Assembly: GCF_024585265.1 (NCBI RefSeq)
Contig: NZ_CP036533.1
Location: forward strand, 3,853,001 to 3,917,000
Length of the DNA stretch: 64,000 nucleotides
DNA from: Bradyrhizobium sp. WBAH42
Lineage (GTDB): Bacteria; Pseudomonadota; Alphaproteobacteria; Rhizobiales; Xanthobacteraceae
Direction of reading: 5' to 3'
The position numbers were made by a program, and so were the translations under genes. Every line of letters begins with the position of its first letter. The first letter of the stretch is position 1. The notes below the pieces were generated by a model, which worked only from the letters and a program-made list of their open reading frames with translations, had not been told where the DNA came from and made no database searches. Below, one piece after another: positions 1-8,034 of the stretch.

Positions 1-1359
1 TTGGCGGAATGCTTCCTCCGCCTTGTCGCCGAGCACGATGGCGAGCACCAGCGGCGCGAGCGGATAATTGCACTTCTTCAGGAGATAGCCGAGCACCCCG
101 AACACCAGCATCAGCATCACGTCGAAGGTGCTGTTGTGCACCGAGTAGGCGCCGATCGCGCAGAGCACCAGGATCAGCGGCGCGATGATGCCGAAGGGCA
201 CGCGCAGGATCGCGGCGAAGATCGGCACGCAGGTCAGCACGACGATGAGGCCGGCGAGATTGCCGAGATACATCGAGGCGATCAGGCCCCAGACGAATTC
301 CTTCTGCTCGACGAACAACATGGGGCCGGGCTGCAGGCCCCAGATCAACAATCCGCCGAGCAGCACGGCGGCGGTCGGCGAGCCGGGCACGCCGAGCGAC
401 AGCATCGGCAGCAGCGCCGAGGTGCCGGCGGCATGTGCGGCCGTCTCCGGCGCGATCACGCCCTCGATCTCGCCCTTGCCGAAATTGTTGCCGCGTCGCG
501 CCAGGCGCTTGGCGATGCCGTAGCTCATGAAGGAGGCGGGCGTGGCGCCGGCGGGCGTCACGCCCATCCAGCAGCCGATCAGGCAGGACCTCAGCGAGGT
601 CATCCAATAGGCGGGCAGCTCGCGCCAGGTCTGGAGTACGACTCGAAGGTTGATGCTGGCATTGCCGCCGCGGAAGGCGAGCCCTTCCTCCATGGTCAGC
701 AGGATCTCGCCGATGCCGAACAGGCCGATCACGGCGATCAGGAAGTCGAAGCCGTTGAGCAGCTCAGTGACGCCGAAGGTCAGCCGCAACTGCCCGGTGA
801 TCGAATCGAGGCCGACCGCCGCGAGCGCAAAGCCCATCATCATCGCCGCGATGGTCTTGAACGGCGGCTCCTTGCTGAGGCCGACGAAGGAGCAGAAGGC
901 GAGGAAGTACACCGCGAACTTCTCCGCCGGACCAAACCGCAGCGCAAAGCCTGCAACCAGGGGCGCCACCAGCGTGATCATGATGACGGCAAACAGCGCG
1001 CCGACGAAGGACGAGGTGAAGGCAGCCGTCAGGGCTTCGCCGGGCTTGCCCTGCTGGGCCATCGGATAGCCGTCGAAGGTGGTCGCCACCGACCATGGCT
1101 CGCCCGGTATGTTGAACAGGATCGAAGTGATGGCGCCGCCGAACAATGCGCCCCAATAGATGCAGGACAGCATGATGATCGCCGATGTCGGCGGCATGCT
1201 GAAGGTGAGGGGAAGCAGGATCGCGACGCCGTTGGCGCCCCCTAATCCCGGCAGCACGCCGATGATGACCCCGAGCGTGATGCCGATCACCATCAGCATG
1301 ATGTTGTAGGGCTGCAGGGCGACCGCGAAGCCGTGAAACAGGTTGGCCAACTCTTCCAT
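1..1359 (-). CDS. tctA: TctA-family large permease subunit of a TTT transporter (3' end outside window)
   Basis: Large membrane subunit of a tripartite tricarboxylate transporter, which imports carboxylates using a periplasmic binding protein. Reading the minus strand from ATG at 1359 gives an open frame to the window edge. The N-terminus is MEELANLFHGFAVALQP, followed by the glycine- and proline-rich TctA stretch GVLPGLGG, then several hydrophobic segments. The second conserved half carries GVTPAGATPA and LGVPGSPTAA. About 452 residues are visible of a usual ~500, so only the C-terminus is missing. It follows tctC and tctB in the same direction (41 bp after tctB). The substrate cannot be read from the sequence. 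Confidence 0.9.
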   Translation of the reverse strand, partial: MEELANLFHGFAVALQPYNIMLMVIGITLGVIIGVLPGLGGANGVAILLPLTFSMPPTSAIIMLSCIYWGALFGGAITSILFNIPGEPWSVATTFDGYPMAQQGKPGEALTAAFTSSFVGALFAVIMITLVAPLVAGFALRFGPAEKFAVYFLAFCSFVGLSKEPPFKTIAAMMMGFALAAVGLDSITGQLRLTFGVTELLNGFDFLIAVIGLFGIGEILLTMEEGLAFRGGNASINLRVVLQTWRELPAYWMTSLRSCLIGCWMGVTPAGATPASFMSYGIAKRLARRGNNFGKGEIEGVIAPETAAHAAGTSALLPMLSLGVPGSPTAAVLLGGLLIWGLQPGPMLFVEQKEFVWGLIASMYLGNLAGLIVVLTCVPIFAAILRVPFGIIAPLILVLCAIGAYSVHNSTFDVMLMLVFGVLGYLLKKCNYPLAPLVLAIVLGDKAEEAFRQ

Positions 1360-1400
1360 GTCAAAACGTCCTGCAGCAGCAATTGAATGAATGCGTAGTC

Positions 1401-1898
1401 TTACAGACCGAGCCATTCCTCGAGCGGCCCCTTGGGCAGCGGGACCAGGAACCAGCGCTCGAAAACGAGATAGGTCACGACGGGCATGCCGACCGCCACT
1501 GCGACGACTGTCAGCCAGCGATAGCCGCCGAGCCAGCGCATGAACCAGGCGATGAACACCATCGAGGCGACGTAGAGGCCGATGAACGGCATTGAGCCGA
1601 CATAGATCGCGGTCGGCACGACGACGCTCATGACCTGGCGCAGCTGCCCCCATTCCGCGAACAGCCGGCCATCGTCGTCGCGCCGCGCATGCCAGAGGTT
1701 GATGGCGCTTGCAACGACGATGGCGCTGCCGACATAGAAGGGGAAGAACCCGGCGCGCGGCCCCTCCGCGCCCCAGTTGATGCCGGCCTTCAGGCTGCCG
1801 ACGATCACGATCAGGCCGAACACGCCGATCAGCAGCGCCGTGCCGAATTCCAGCGTCTTGTGTGCGGGGCCGGACTCGGATCCGGATCGTTCAGTCAT
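1401..1898 (-). CDS. tctB: TctB-family small permease subunit
   Basis: Small membrane subunit of the TTT transporter, 165 aa, the usual length for TctB. After a short charged N-terminus (MTERSGSESGP) it has about four hydrophobic segments, including TALLIGVFGLIVIVGSL and a C-terminal pair around WLTVVAVAVGMPVVTYL. The start ATG is preceded by GGAGGG. It lies between tctC (95 bp upstream) and tctA (41 bp downstream), the common C-B-A order. TctB proteins diverge strongly, so the call rests on size, topology and position. Confidence 0.85.
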   Translation of the reverse strand: MTERSGSESGPAHKTLEFGTALLIGVFGLIVIVGSLKAGINWGAEGPRAGFFPFYVGSAIVVASAINLWHARRDDDGRLFAEWGQLRQVMSVVVPTAIYVGSMPFIGLYVASMVFIAWFMRWLGGYRWLTVVAVAVGMPVVTYLVFERWFLVPLPKGPLEEWLGL

Positions 1899-1993
1899 GA
1901 GCCCTCCAGGCGGAATCGCAGTGCTGCGCAGTCGAGGAGACGGCCGGAAGCAGCGTCCTCAGCCGTCATCGATGTCGCGGGTCAATTCGCGGA

Positions 1994-3001
1994 TCAATTT
2001 CCCGGCGCGAGGAAGCCGGCTTCCTTCATCAGGCCTTCGTGGCGCTTCTCCTCCGCCTCGACCCATTTGGCGTAGTCGGCGCCGGTCAGGAAGGTCGTGT
2101 TGAAGGCGCCGCTCTTCATGAACTCCTGCCATTCCGGCGTCGCGCGGACCTTCTTGAACAGCTCGACATAATATTCGATCTGGTCCTTCGTGGCCTTGGG
2201 CGACATGAAGATGCCGCGCAGCATGAGATATTCCATAGCCAGGCCCTGCGACTTGCAGGTCGGAATGTCCTTCCAGGCCTTGCCGTCGGCGATCGGTTCG
2301 TCATAGGCCATCGGCTGGGCGTCGAAGACGCAAAGCGGACGGAGCTTGCCGCCGCGCCATTGCGCCACCGCCTCGATCGGGTTGTTGACGGTCGAATCGA
2401 CGTGGTTGCCGACGAGCTGGACCGCGACTTCGCCGCCGCCCTTGTAGGGGATGTAGGTGAACTTGGCGTCGATCGCCTTCTCGATGCCGACCGTGATGAT
2501 CTGGTCTTCCTGCTTCGAGCCGGTGCCGCCCATCTTGAACGAGCCGCTTGGCGCCTTCTTCGCGGCTTCGACATAGTCCTTGACGCTGTTGTAGGGCTTC
2601 TCGGCATTGACCCAGAGCACGAACTCGTCGAGCGCCAGCATCGCGACCGGGGTCAAATCCTTCCAGTTGAACGGGATGCCGGTCGCCAGCGGCGTCGTGA
2701 ACAGGTTCGAGAGCGTGATGATGATCTTGTGCGGATTGCCCGACGAGGTCTTCACGTCGAGAAAACCTTCGCCACCCGCACCGCCGGCCTTGTTGATGAC
2801 GACAAGCGGCTGTTTCATCAGATTGTGCTTGGTGACGATGCCCTGGATGGTGCGCGCCATCTGATCGGCACCGCCGCCGGTGCCCGCGGGCACGATGAAC
2901 TCGACCGGACGGACCGGCTCCCAGGCAGCCCGGCTTGCGGTGCTGCTCGCGCATGACATCGCGATTGCCGCCAAAGCGACATTCAGAACGAATGGCTTCA
3001 T
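1994..3001 (-). CDS. tctC: TctC/Bug-family periplasmic substrate-binding protein
   Basis: Extracytoplasmic solute receptor of the TTT transporter, 335 aa. I chose the ATG at 3001 because GGGAGAG stands just before it and because it gives a clean signal peptide (MKPFVLNVALAAIAMSCASS, cleavage near residue 28). The frame is open further upstream but that extension is not credible. The mature protein starts with the Bug-type pattern WEPVRPVEFIVPAGTGGGADQMAR and later has TYIPYKGGGEVAVQLVG, which forms part of the carboxylate pocket in the family. First gene of tctCBA. The ligand is unknown. A GntR-like palindrome lies about 270 bp upstream. Confidence 0.9.
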   Translation of the reverse strand: MKPFVLNVALAAIAMSCASSTASRAAWEPVRPVEFIVPAGTGGGADQMARTIQGIVTKHNLMKQPLVVINKAGGAGGEGFLDVKTSSGNPHKIIITLSNLFTTPLATGIPFNWKDLTPVAMLALDEFVLWVNAEKPYNSVKDYVEAAKKAPSGSFKMGGTGSKQEDQIITVGIEKAIDAKFTYIPYKGGGEVAVQLVGNHVDSTVNNPIEAVAQWRGGKLRPLCVFDAQPMAYDEPIADGKAWKDIPTCKSQGLAMEYLMLRGIFMSPKATKDQIEYYVELFKKVRATPEWQEFMKSGAFNTTFLTGADYAKWVEAEEKRHEGLMKEAGFLAPGN

Positions 3002-3273
3002 CTGTTTCTCTCCCTGTCGAACCCTCAACGCAGCCGCTCTTTGTCGGCTTGCGTCAGCCCATCTCGATTCAAATGCCTGGTGTCGCCCATGGTGCCGATT
3101 CTCCCATGGCAGTCCCGATAGAAACTCTATGAGCAGGGACAACGCGCGGCATCCGCTCCTTTCGGCTAAGCCTCGGCCAAGGTTGGTGCAAATGTGCCCC
3201 TCGGCTGCTCCCGCTGCGCTAGGTTGTCCTCCGCCTTACACCTTTGATTGTTCAATTGGGCCTGCTGGTCGAA

Positions 3274-3290
3274 TGGTATGCGAGATGCCA
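3274..3290. promoter_or_regulatory. Candidate GntR/FCD-type operator upstream of tctC
   Basis: The sequence TGGTATGCGAGATGCCA is an inverted repeat, TGGTAT-N5-ATGCCA. It agrees at 13 of 17 positions with the palindromes before the oxalate genes at 17195 and 17276. It lies 273 bp before the tctC start. Binding by an FCD-type GntR regulator is inferred. Confidence 0.4.
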
Positions 3291-3370
3291 AGGGGCAAAC
3301 AATCGGATCGGCGGGCACGTCGGTGGACGAATCGTCGCAGCTGGGTCGCGCGGAGGCAGGCGTAAAACGA

Positions 3371-3397
3371 AAATGGCCCCGACATGGGGGGCCATTT
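3371..3397 (-). terminator. Rho-independent-type hairpin
   Basis: AAATGGCC and GGCCATTT can pair around an 11-nt loop. On the minus strand the stem is followed by a T-rich run (TTTTCGTTTT). It lies 64 bp beyond the stop of the small gene at 3462-3602 and supports that gene being transcribed. Confidence 0.55.
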
Positions 3398-3461
3398 AAT
3401 CCAAACAAATGGGTCTCGGGTGGTGTGCGGTCCCGCCGTTGCGCGGGGCCGCCAAGCTGTC

Positions 3462-3602
3462 TTACAGGCCGAAACGCGGCAGGTCGCCATTGTGGTTCGA
3501 GATCTCGGCGCTTGCCAGCAGGAACCGATCGACCGCGGCCATGAACCGGGCGAACAGCGAGGAGGAGGAGGGGGCGAAAGCGACGGAGGCGGTCTTCGAC
3601 AT
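3462..3602 (-). CDS. Small conserved-looking protein, 46 aa
   Basis: A 46-residue frame starting MSKTASVAFAPSSSSLFARF and ending NHNGDLPRFGL. The ATG at 3602 has AGGGA eight bases upstream, and a terminator-like hairpin follows the stop. The layout (short Ser-rich head, amphipathic FARFMAAVDRFLLASAEI helix, Asn-Gly-Asp-Pro-Arg tail) resembles small uncharacterised proteins I recall from Bradyrhizobium; that is memory, not a search result. The frame is open further upstream, but that extension has no ribosome site and odd composition. Function unknown. Confidence 0.55.
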   Translation of the reverse strand: MSKTASVAFAPSSSSLFARFMAAVDRFLLASAEISNHNGDLPRFGL

Positions 3603-3956
3603 CGGAATTCCCTTTCTTGAGACGGTCAGCCTTGCTGTCTCATTTCTAGGGCAATCTATGTATACCAGATGCCAGTGTCCATGCCCGTGGTTGCATAGCA
3701 GCATGCAGTCTATCGCATTGCAGCATAATAGTGGGTTAAAGGGTCCGGTTCGGACATAAAGTTGCCGATGCGGACACACGGCGGCGCCTTTCTTGAACAA
3801 ACGGGCACTAAAGCCGGCTGAAAAAGCGGTCCGAGAGGGGCGACCTGGCCCCAGGCGGTCCGGGTTCCGGCCGTGCTGCAATGCAGGACCCTTGGCATGG
3901 TCATGCAAAGCCGCTAGTGGTCCGCCCCCTTATCCAATCCTCCCTCAGAGTGGTTC
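3603..3956. other. Gene-free stretch between the small gene and the Hsp70-like gene
   Basis: No convincing coding frame is seen. Base composition is lower in G+C than the flanks (for example around 3640-3760). A site related to the GntR/FCD-type palindrome is at 3658-3674. It probably contains the promoters of the two divergent neighbours. Confidence 0.45.
3658..3674. promoter_or_regulatory. Half-conserved GntR/FCD-type site
   Basis: ATACCAGATGCCA (3662-3674) equals the right-hand 13 bases of both oxalate-locus palindromes except at the one base that also varies between those two. The left half is degenerate. It stands upstream of the small gene at 3462-3602. Confidence 0.3.
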
Positions 3957-5288
3957 ATGTCGAGCGCCTCGCCCGCCGTCTCGATCGGCATCGATTTTGG
4001 CACGAGCAACACGGTCGTTGCGCTGGCGGCGGACGACCGCCGGGTCGAGGCCATTCGCTTCGACCATGGCGGGCAGCGCCACAGCGTCTACGTGTCGGCC
4101 CTGTGCTTCTGGGAGGATCGGCCGGGCGCCGGCGCCCAGGCCGAGGGCGGGCCGTGGGCGATCGAGCAGTTTCTCGAAGGGCGCCACGTCTATCGCTTCC
4201 TGCAATCGTTCAAGACCTTCGCGGCGAGCTCCAGCTTCAATACCACGCAGGTGTTCCGGCAGCGCTACAAGTTCGAGGACATCCTGGCGGCTTTCCTGCG
4301 CACGCTGGCGCGCCACGGCGGGGACAAGTTCGGCTTCGAGGCGGCCAACATCACGGTCGGTCGCCCGGTGCGCTTTGCCGGCGGCAATCCCGACGAGACG
4401 CTGGCGATGCAGCGCTACCGCGCCGCGTTCGAGCGCTTGGGCGCCGGTCACGCGCGCTATGTCTACGAGCCCGTGGGCGCGGCATTCTCCTTCGCCCGCA
4501 GGCTGGAGCGCGATGCCACCGTGCTGGTTGCCGATTTCGGCGGCGGCACCAGCGATTTCTCCGTGATGCGTTTCTCGCGTGCGGGCGGCGTGCTTCGCGC
4601 CGAGCCGCTCGGCCACGCCGGCATCGGCGTTGCCGGCGACACCTTCGACTATCGCATCGTCGATCACATCGTCTCGCCGCGGCTCGGCAAGGGCTCCAGC
4701 TTCCGCTCCTTCGACAAGGTGCTGCCGGTTCCGACCGGCCATTACACCAACCTCGCGCGCTGGCATCAGCTGGCGATGATGAAGAGCAACGGCGATCTGC
4801 GCGAGCTCCGCGAGCTCCAGCGCACCGCGCTGCAGCCGCAGCTGCTCGAGGATTTCATCACCATCGTCGATCTCGACCTCGGCTTTGCGCTGTACCGCGC
4901 GGTGTCCGACGCCAAGGTCGCGCTGTCGGCGCAGGACGAGGTCGACTTCCGCTTCAAGGGCGGCGGCGTCGACATCGGCGCGGCCATCACGCGCAAGAAA
5001 TTCGAAGCCTGGATTGCAGACGACATCGCCCGGCTCGGCGCCACCGTCGACAAGGTGCTGGCCGAGGCCCGCATCGCCGCGCGCGAGGTGGAGAAGGTGT
5101 TTCTGACCGGCGGCACCTCGTTCGTTCCCGCGGTCCGAAAATTGTTCGCCGACCGCTTCGGCAACGAGCGGCTGATGTCGGGCGACCAGTTCGAGTCGAT
5201 CGCCTACGGCTTGGCGCTAATCGGGCACAGTTCGGATCCGGACAGGTGGACCGCGGACGGCGAGCTCAAGCGGAAGGCGGGCGCGTAA
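3957..5288 (+). CDS. Hsp70-family ATPase of the YegD type (no substrate-binding domain)
   Basis: A 443-aa actin-fold ATPase. It shows the Hsp70 phosphate-1 motif (IGIDFGTSNTVV, about residue 10), the phosphate-2 loop (ADFGGGTSDF, about residue 190) and the adenosine motif (FLTGGTSFVPAV, about residue 383). Length and the abrupt end after the nucleotide-binding lobes match E. coli YegD (about 450 aa) rather than DnaK (about 640 aa): the peptide-binding beta domain and lid are absent. It stands alone, with no DnaJ or GrpE gene beside it. The start ATG follows a weak ribosome site. A role in folding or signalling is only inferred from the family. Confidence 0.85.
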   Translation: MSSASPAVSIGIDFGTSNTVVALAADDRRVEAIRFDHGGQRHSVYVSALCFWEDRPGAGAQAEGGPWAIEQFLEGRHVYRFLQSFKTFAASSSFNTTQVFRQRYKFEDILAAFLRTLARHGGDKFGFEAANITVGRPVRFAGGNPDETLAMQRYRAAFERLGAGHARYVYEPVGAAFSFARRLERDATVLVADFGGGTSDFSVMRFSRAGGVLRAEPLGHAGIGVAGDTFDYRIVDHIVSPRLGKGSSFRSFDKVLPVPTGHYTNLARWHQLAMMKSNGDLRELRELQRTALQPQLLEDFITIVDLDLGFALYRAVSDAKVALSAQDEVDFRFKGGGVDIGAAITRKKFEAWIADDIARLGATVDKVLAEARIAAREVEKVFLTGGTSFVPAVRKLFADRFGNERLMSGDQFESIAYGLALIGHSSDPDRWTADGELKRKAGA

Positions 5289-5296
5289 CGATCATT

Positions 5297-5376
5297 CGTC
5301 ATTGCGAGCGAAGCGAAGCAATCCAGACTCGTTCTGCAGAGGGACTCTGGATTGCTTCGCTTCGCTCGCAATGACG
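5297..5376. repeat. Intergenic palindromic element with 31-bp perfect arms
   Basis: Arms at 5297-5327 and 5346-5376 are perfect reverse complements (CGTCATTGCGAGCGAAGCG... and its mirror), separated by 18 bases. Elements of this kind are common in Bradyrhizobium intergenic DNA. It lies 8 bp beyond the Hsp70-like stop codon and may also act as a terminator. Confidence 0.85.
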
Positions 5377-5409
5377 ACGTTGGTAGAGCGGCGCATCTGA
5401 CCGAACAGC

Positions 5410-5508
5410 CGTAGGGTGGGCAAAGGCGCGCTCTTCGCGCGCCGTGCCCACCATCTTTGAGAGGTTTAGAGAGCGTTGGTGGGCACGCTGCGCTTTGCCC
5501 ACCCTACG
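5410..5508. repeat. Intergenic palindromic element of the GTAGGGTGGGCA family, copy 1
   Basis: Outer arms CGTAGGGTGGGCAAAG (5410-5425) and CTTTGCCCACCCTACG (5493-5508) are perfect complements. An inner pair, GTGCCCACCA and TGGTGGGCAC, is nested inside. A second member of the family is at 47054-47141. It lies between the previous palindrome and the 3' end of the SRPBCC gene. Confidence 0.85.
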
Positions 5509-5523
5509 ATGCTGATGTCGTTG

Positions 5524-5967
5524 CTACTGGTTGATCTCCGGCTCGACCAGCCGCGCCAGATTCCGCAGCGACTCCTGCCAGCCGAGATAGCAGGCCTCGA
5601 CGGGAATGACGTCGGGCAGGCCCGACTGCGTGATCTCGACCTCGGTGCCGACCGAGACCTTCTTCAGGCTCACGGTCACCTCGATCAGGCCCGGCAGGTT
5701 GGGGTCGTCGAACTTGTCGGTGTAGCGGAGGCGCTCGCCGGGCACGAGCTCGACGAATTCGCCGCCGAACGAATGGCCGTTGCCGGTCGTGAAATTCCGG
5801 AACGACATCTTGAACGTGCCCCCGACCTTGGGCTCGAAATGATGCACCGTGCAGGTAAAGCCGTTCGGCGGAAGCCATTTCGCCATCGCGTCGGCTTCCA
5901 GGAAGGCGCGATAGACCTTCTGCGGGCTGGTGGCGAGAACGCGGTGCAGGCGGACGGTATTGGGCAT
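5524..5967 (-). CDS. SRPBCC/AHSA1-like domain protein
   Basis: A 147-aa single-domain protein of the START/SRPBCC fold. Typical signs are the opening VRLHRVLATSPQKVYRAFLE, the tryptophan-proline segment MAKWLPPNGF, GGTFKMSF and the late GWQESLRNLARLVEPE helix, as in AHSA1-type (Aha1 C-terminal-like) proteins. The fold makes a hydrophobic pocket, but the ligand is unknown. It stands as a single gene; ATG at 5967. Related proteins are often annotated as polyketide cyclase or ATPase activators, and neither is supported here. Confidence 0.8.
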   Translation of the reverse strand: MPNTVRLHRVLATSPQKVYRAFLEADAMAKWLPPNGFTCTVHHFEPKVGGTFKMSFRNFTTGNGHSFGGEFVELVPGERLRYTDKFDDPNLPGLIEVTVSLKKVSVGTEVEITQSGLPDVIPVEACYLGWQESLRNLARLVEPEINQ

Positions 5968-6088
5968 GGTTGTTATCCCTAGTGATTGATGGGCCCGAGT
6001 TGGCCTCTATGGCCCATTCATGTCACGAGGACGACGGGCAAGCCGCCGATCCGACAGGTGGTTTGGATTTTTTTTGGTGCCCTGTCCG

Positions 6089-6778
6089 CTAGACGGCTGC
6101 GACATCCTGCGGTGTCATCGTGAATGCCAGCCTGTAGCGGCCAGTGATGAAATTCTCGCGAGCGCCGGCTGCCTGAAGCGATGACGCCGAAAACTGGCCG
6201 GCGATCACGTCCTCGACCACATCGGCATCGTAACCCGATAGCAGCACGATCCAGTCGGCGGTGCTGTCCTTGCCGCGGATCTGCTGTTCGGTGGTGGGCG
6301 CACTCGTCCGGGGTGTGTCGGTGAGGAGGAGGTGGGCACCGGTCAGCCCCGGCTTCTGCGCCAACGCGCCGAGCATGTCCGAAAGGCGCGCCTGCAGCGC
6401 CGCCTCCCGTCCGGCCTCCGGCGATAGCCTGATGGTGGCCAGCGAAGTCGCCACACCCCCGCCAAAGCTGGCGACGATCCGGCACTGGCTGCGGATCATG
6501 CCGAGATGATGCGGCATCATCTTCGTCGACCATGGCGTCGGCGCGTTGAGCCGGTCGAGATAGCCTTTCGATGTGAGGACGTCGTAATGCTCGAGTTCAT
6601 AGAGCACGAAAAAGCCTTCGGCGTCGGTCTTGCTGGTCCATCGCGACCCGCGCCGAAAGCCTGGAATGCTCATCCGCTCGGGAAAGTGCTCATGCGAATG
6701 CCAGTCGCCGAACTCGGTGCGCTGCTCGGGGTGAACGCTCCACCACATCGCAACGGCGGCCTTGCCGAGCAGTGACAT
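6089..6778 (-). CDS. Hypothetical protein with ferredoxin-like (EthD/Dabb-type) character
   Basis: A 229-aa soluble protein starting MSLLGKAAVAMWWSVHPEQ. The first half has the pattern of small dimeric alpha-beta barrels (EFGDWHSHEHFPERMSIPGFRRGSRW, then FFVLYELEHYDVL), and the second half appears to repeat this layout (VATSLATIRLSPEAGREAALQARL). I do not recognise a named family with certainty. No signal peptide. It is divergent from the hydrolase gene at 6893; a GAGAGG ribosome site lies just upstream of the ATG. Confidence 0.65.
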   Translation of the reverse strand: MSLLGKAAVAMWWSVHPEQRTEFGDWHSHEHFPERMSIPGFRRGSRWTSKTDAEGFFVLYELEHYDVLTSKGYLDRLNAPTPWSTKMMPHHLGMIRSQCRIVASFGGGVATSLATIRLSPEAGREAALQARLSDMLGALAQKPGLTGAHLLLTDTPRTSAPTTEQQIRGKDSTADWIVLLSGYDADVVEDVIAGQFSASSLQAAGARENFITGRYRLAFTMTPQDVAAV

Positions 6779-6892
6779 GCTGATCTCCCTCTCGTTGTCC
6801 GGCAGATTGCTTCAGGATGCGCTCCCGATCAATCAGCCACAATTCCGCTATCGTTCCCCGCTCAGCTTCTGCGCGAAATCGGGGGACTCTCG

Positions 6893-7867
6893 TTGCGCTG
6901 CACGCTTTGGGTTTTTGCCGCCATCCTCTGCTGTCTCGGCTCGCCTGTGCAGGCTGCGGGGATTCAGCTTCTCCAGTCCGATCCGGCGCTGTCAGGTGCA
7001 ATCTGGTATCCTTGCACGAGTGAGCCGACGCATGTGGCGCTCGGCAGTTTGTCGGTCGGCGCCGATTTCGACCTGAAGGGCGCGAAGGATTGTCCTGTCA
7101 CGGGCGCGAAGCTGCCGCTCGTCATCTACTCGCACGGCCGGGGCGGATTTTTCGGTCAGCAGCACGACACGGCGGAGGCGCTGGCCGATGCCGGCTTCAT
7201 CGTCGCCGCCATCAATCATCCCGGCGATACGGTCGGCGACTCCTCAAGGCGCGATACCCTGTCGGTTTGGGGATCGCGACCGGCGGATATTGTGCGCCTG
7301 CTCGATTTTCTGTTGAACGACTGGAAGGACCGGGCGGCGATCGATCCCACCAGGGTCGGCTTCTTCGGCTTCTCGCTCGGAGGGGCGACTGGTCTCGTGC
7401 TGATGGGGACCACGCCGGATTTCGCCAGGGTCGCCGGCCTGTGCAGGGAGACGACCGGCGCGTGCGCGCAGCTTCACAATGGCGAGACGCCGCCTGAGCC
7501 GATACGGGATGCGCGCATTCGTGCAGCCGTCATCGTTGATCCTGCGCCGGCTACCCTGACGCGGGAGAACCTCGCTCTCGTCAAAGTGCCTTTCCAGTTC
7601 TGGCGATCGCAGTTCGGCGGACCCGGCGTCGGCGACGGTTCGGGCAACGCACGCGTCGCTGAAAGCTTGCCGGGTAAGCCTGACATTCACGTCGTGCCGG
7701 CCGGCCACTATGCGTTCCTCGCACCGTGCTCGGCCGATCTCGCTGCGGCCGTTCCGCGCATCTGCACCGATGTGCCGGCAGGCTTCGACAGGGCCGGATT
7801 TCATCGCGAGTTCAACGCGGCGGTGGTGGGGTACTTTCATCAACAGCTCGCCGGCGGAGATCAGTGA
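6893..7867 (+). CDS. Secreted alpha/beta hydrolase (dienelactone hydrolase/PAF-acetylhydrolase-like)
   Basis: A 324-aa alpha/beta hydrolase with an N-terminal signal peptide (MRCTLWVFAAILCCLGSPVQA). Key sites are the oxyanion segment LVIYSHGRGG (about residues 77-85), the nucleophile elbow GFSLGG with Ser161, and a late histidine in VPAGHYAFLAPC. The start is TTG at 6893 after GGGGGA; the next in-frame ATG would remove the signal peptide. Four cysteines suggest disulphides. Its last 47 codons are duplicated as a gene fragment at 10902-11042. Substrate unknown. Confidence 0.8.
   Translation: MRCTLWVFAAILCCLGSPVQAAGIQLLQSDPALSGAIWYPCTSEPTHVALGSLSVGADFDLKGAKDCPVTGAKLPLVIYSHGRGGFFGQQHDTAEALADAGFIVAAINHPGDTVGDSSRRDTLSVWGSRPADIVRLLDFLLNDWKDRAAIDPTRVGFFGFSLGGATGLVLMGTTPDFARVAGLCRETTGACAQLHNGETPPEPIRDARIRAAVIVDPAPATLTRENLALVKVPFQFWRSQFGGPGVGDGSGNARVAESLPGKPDIHVVPAGHYAFLAPCSADLAAAVPRICTDVPAGFDRAGFHREFNAAVVGYFHQQLAGGDQ
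7727..7867 (+). repeat. 141-bp segment duplicated at 10902-11042 (copy 1)
   Basis: The 3' end of the hydrolase gene, encoding CSADLAAAVPRICTDVPAGF onward to the stop, recurs 3.2 kb downstream in the same orientation and at the same length. Most differences lie towards the 3' end. Confidence 0.85.
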
Positions 7868-8034
7868 GCATCGGGCATTCGCGAGGAGCGAGGATGAGGC
7901 GACTTGGCTCGGTAATCGGCTGACGCGCTGTCGATGGCATTTCGCCGTGCTACCCCCGCTGGCCGGCGGCACTCGGCAGTCAGCCAAACGCGCCTCTCCA
8001 TCCCGCGCGGCTCACAAGCGACCTCAGAGGCCAC

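Larger units (their letters stand above)
3002..3461. other. Gene-free stretch upstream of tctC
   Basis: No credible coding frame is seen. It holds the presumed tctC promoter region, a TGGTAT-N5-ATGCCA palindrome (3274-3290) and, at 3371-3397, a hairpin that would terminate the small gene at 3462-3602. Confidence 0.5.

Noticed and set aside
1..1245. Long plus-strand open frame over the first tctA gene
   Set aside because: It is rich in His, Arg, Asp and Glu as expected of an antisense shadow in G+C-rich DNA; the minus strand reads a proper TctA.
3462..3908. 148-codon reading of the small gene at 3462-3602
   Set aside because: The extra N-terminal part has no ribosome site and unbalanced composition; the internal ATG at 3602 does have a site.
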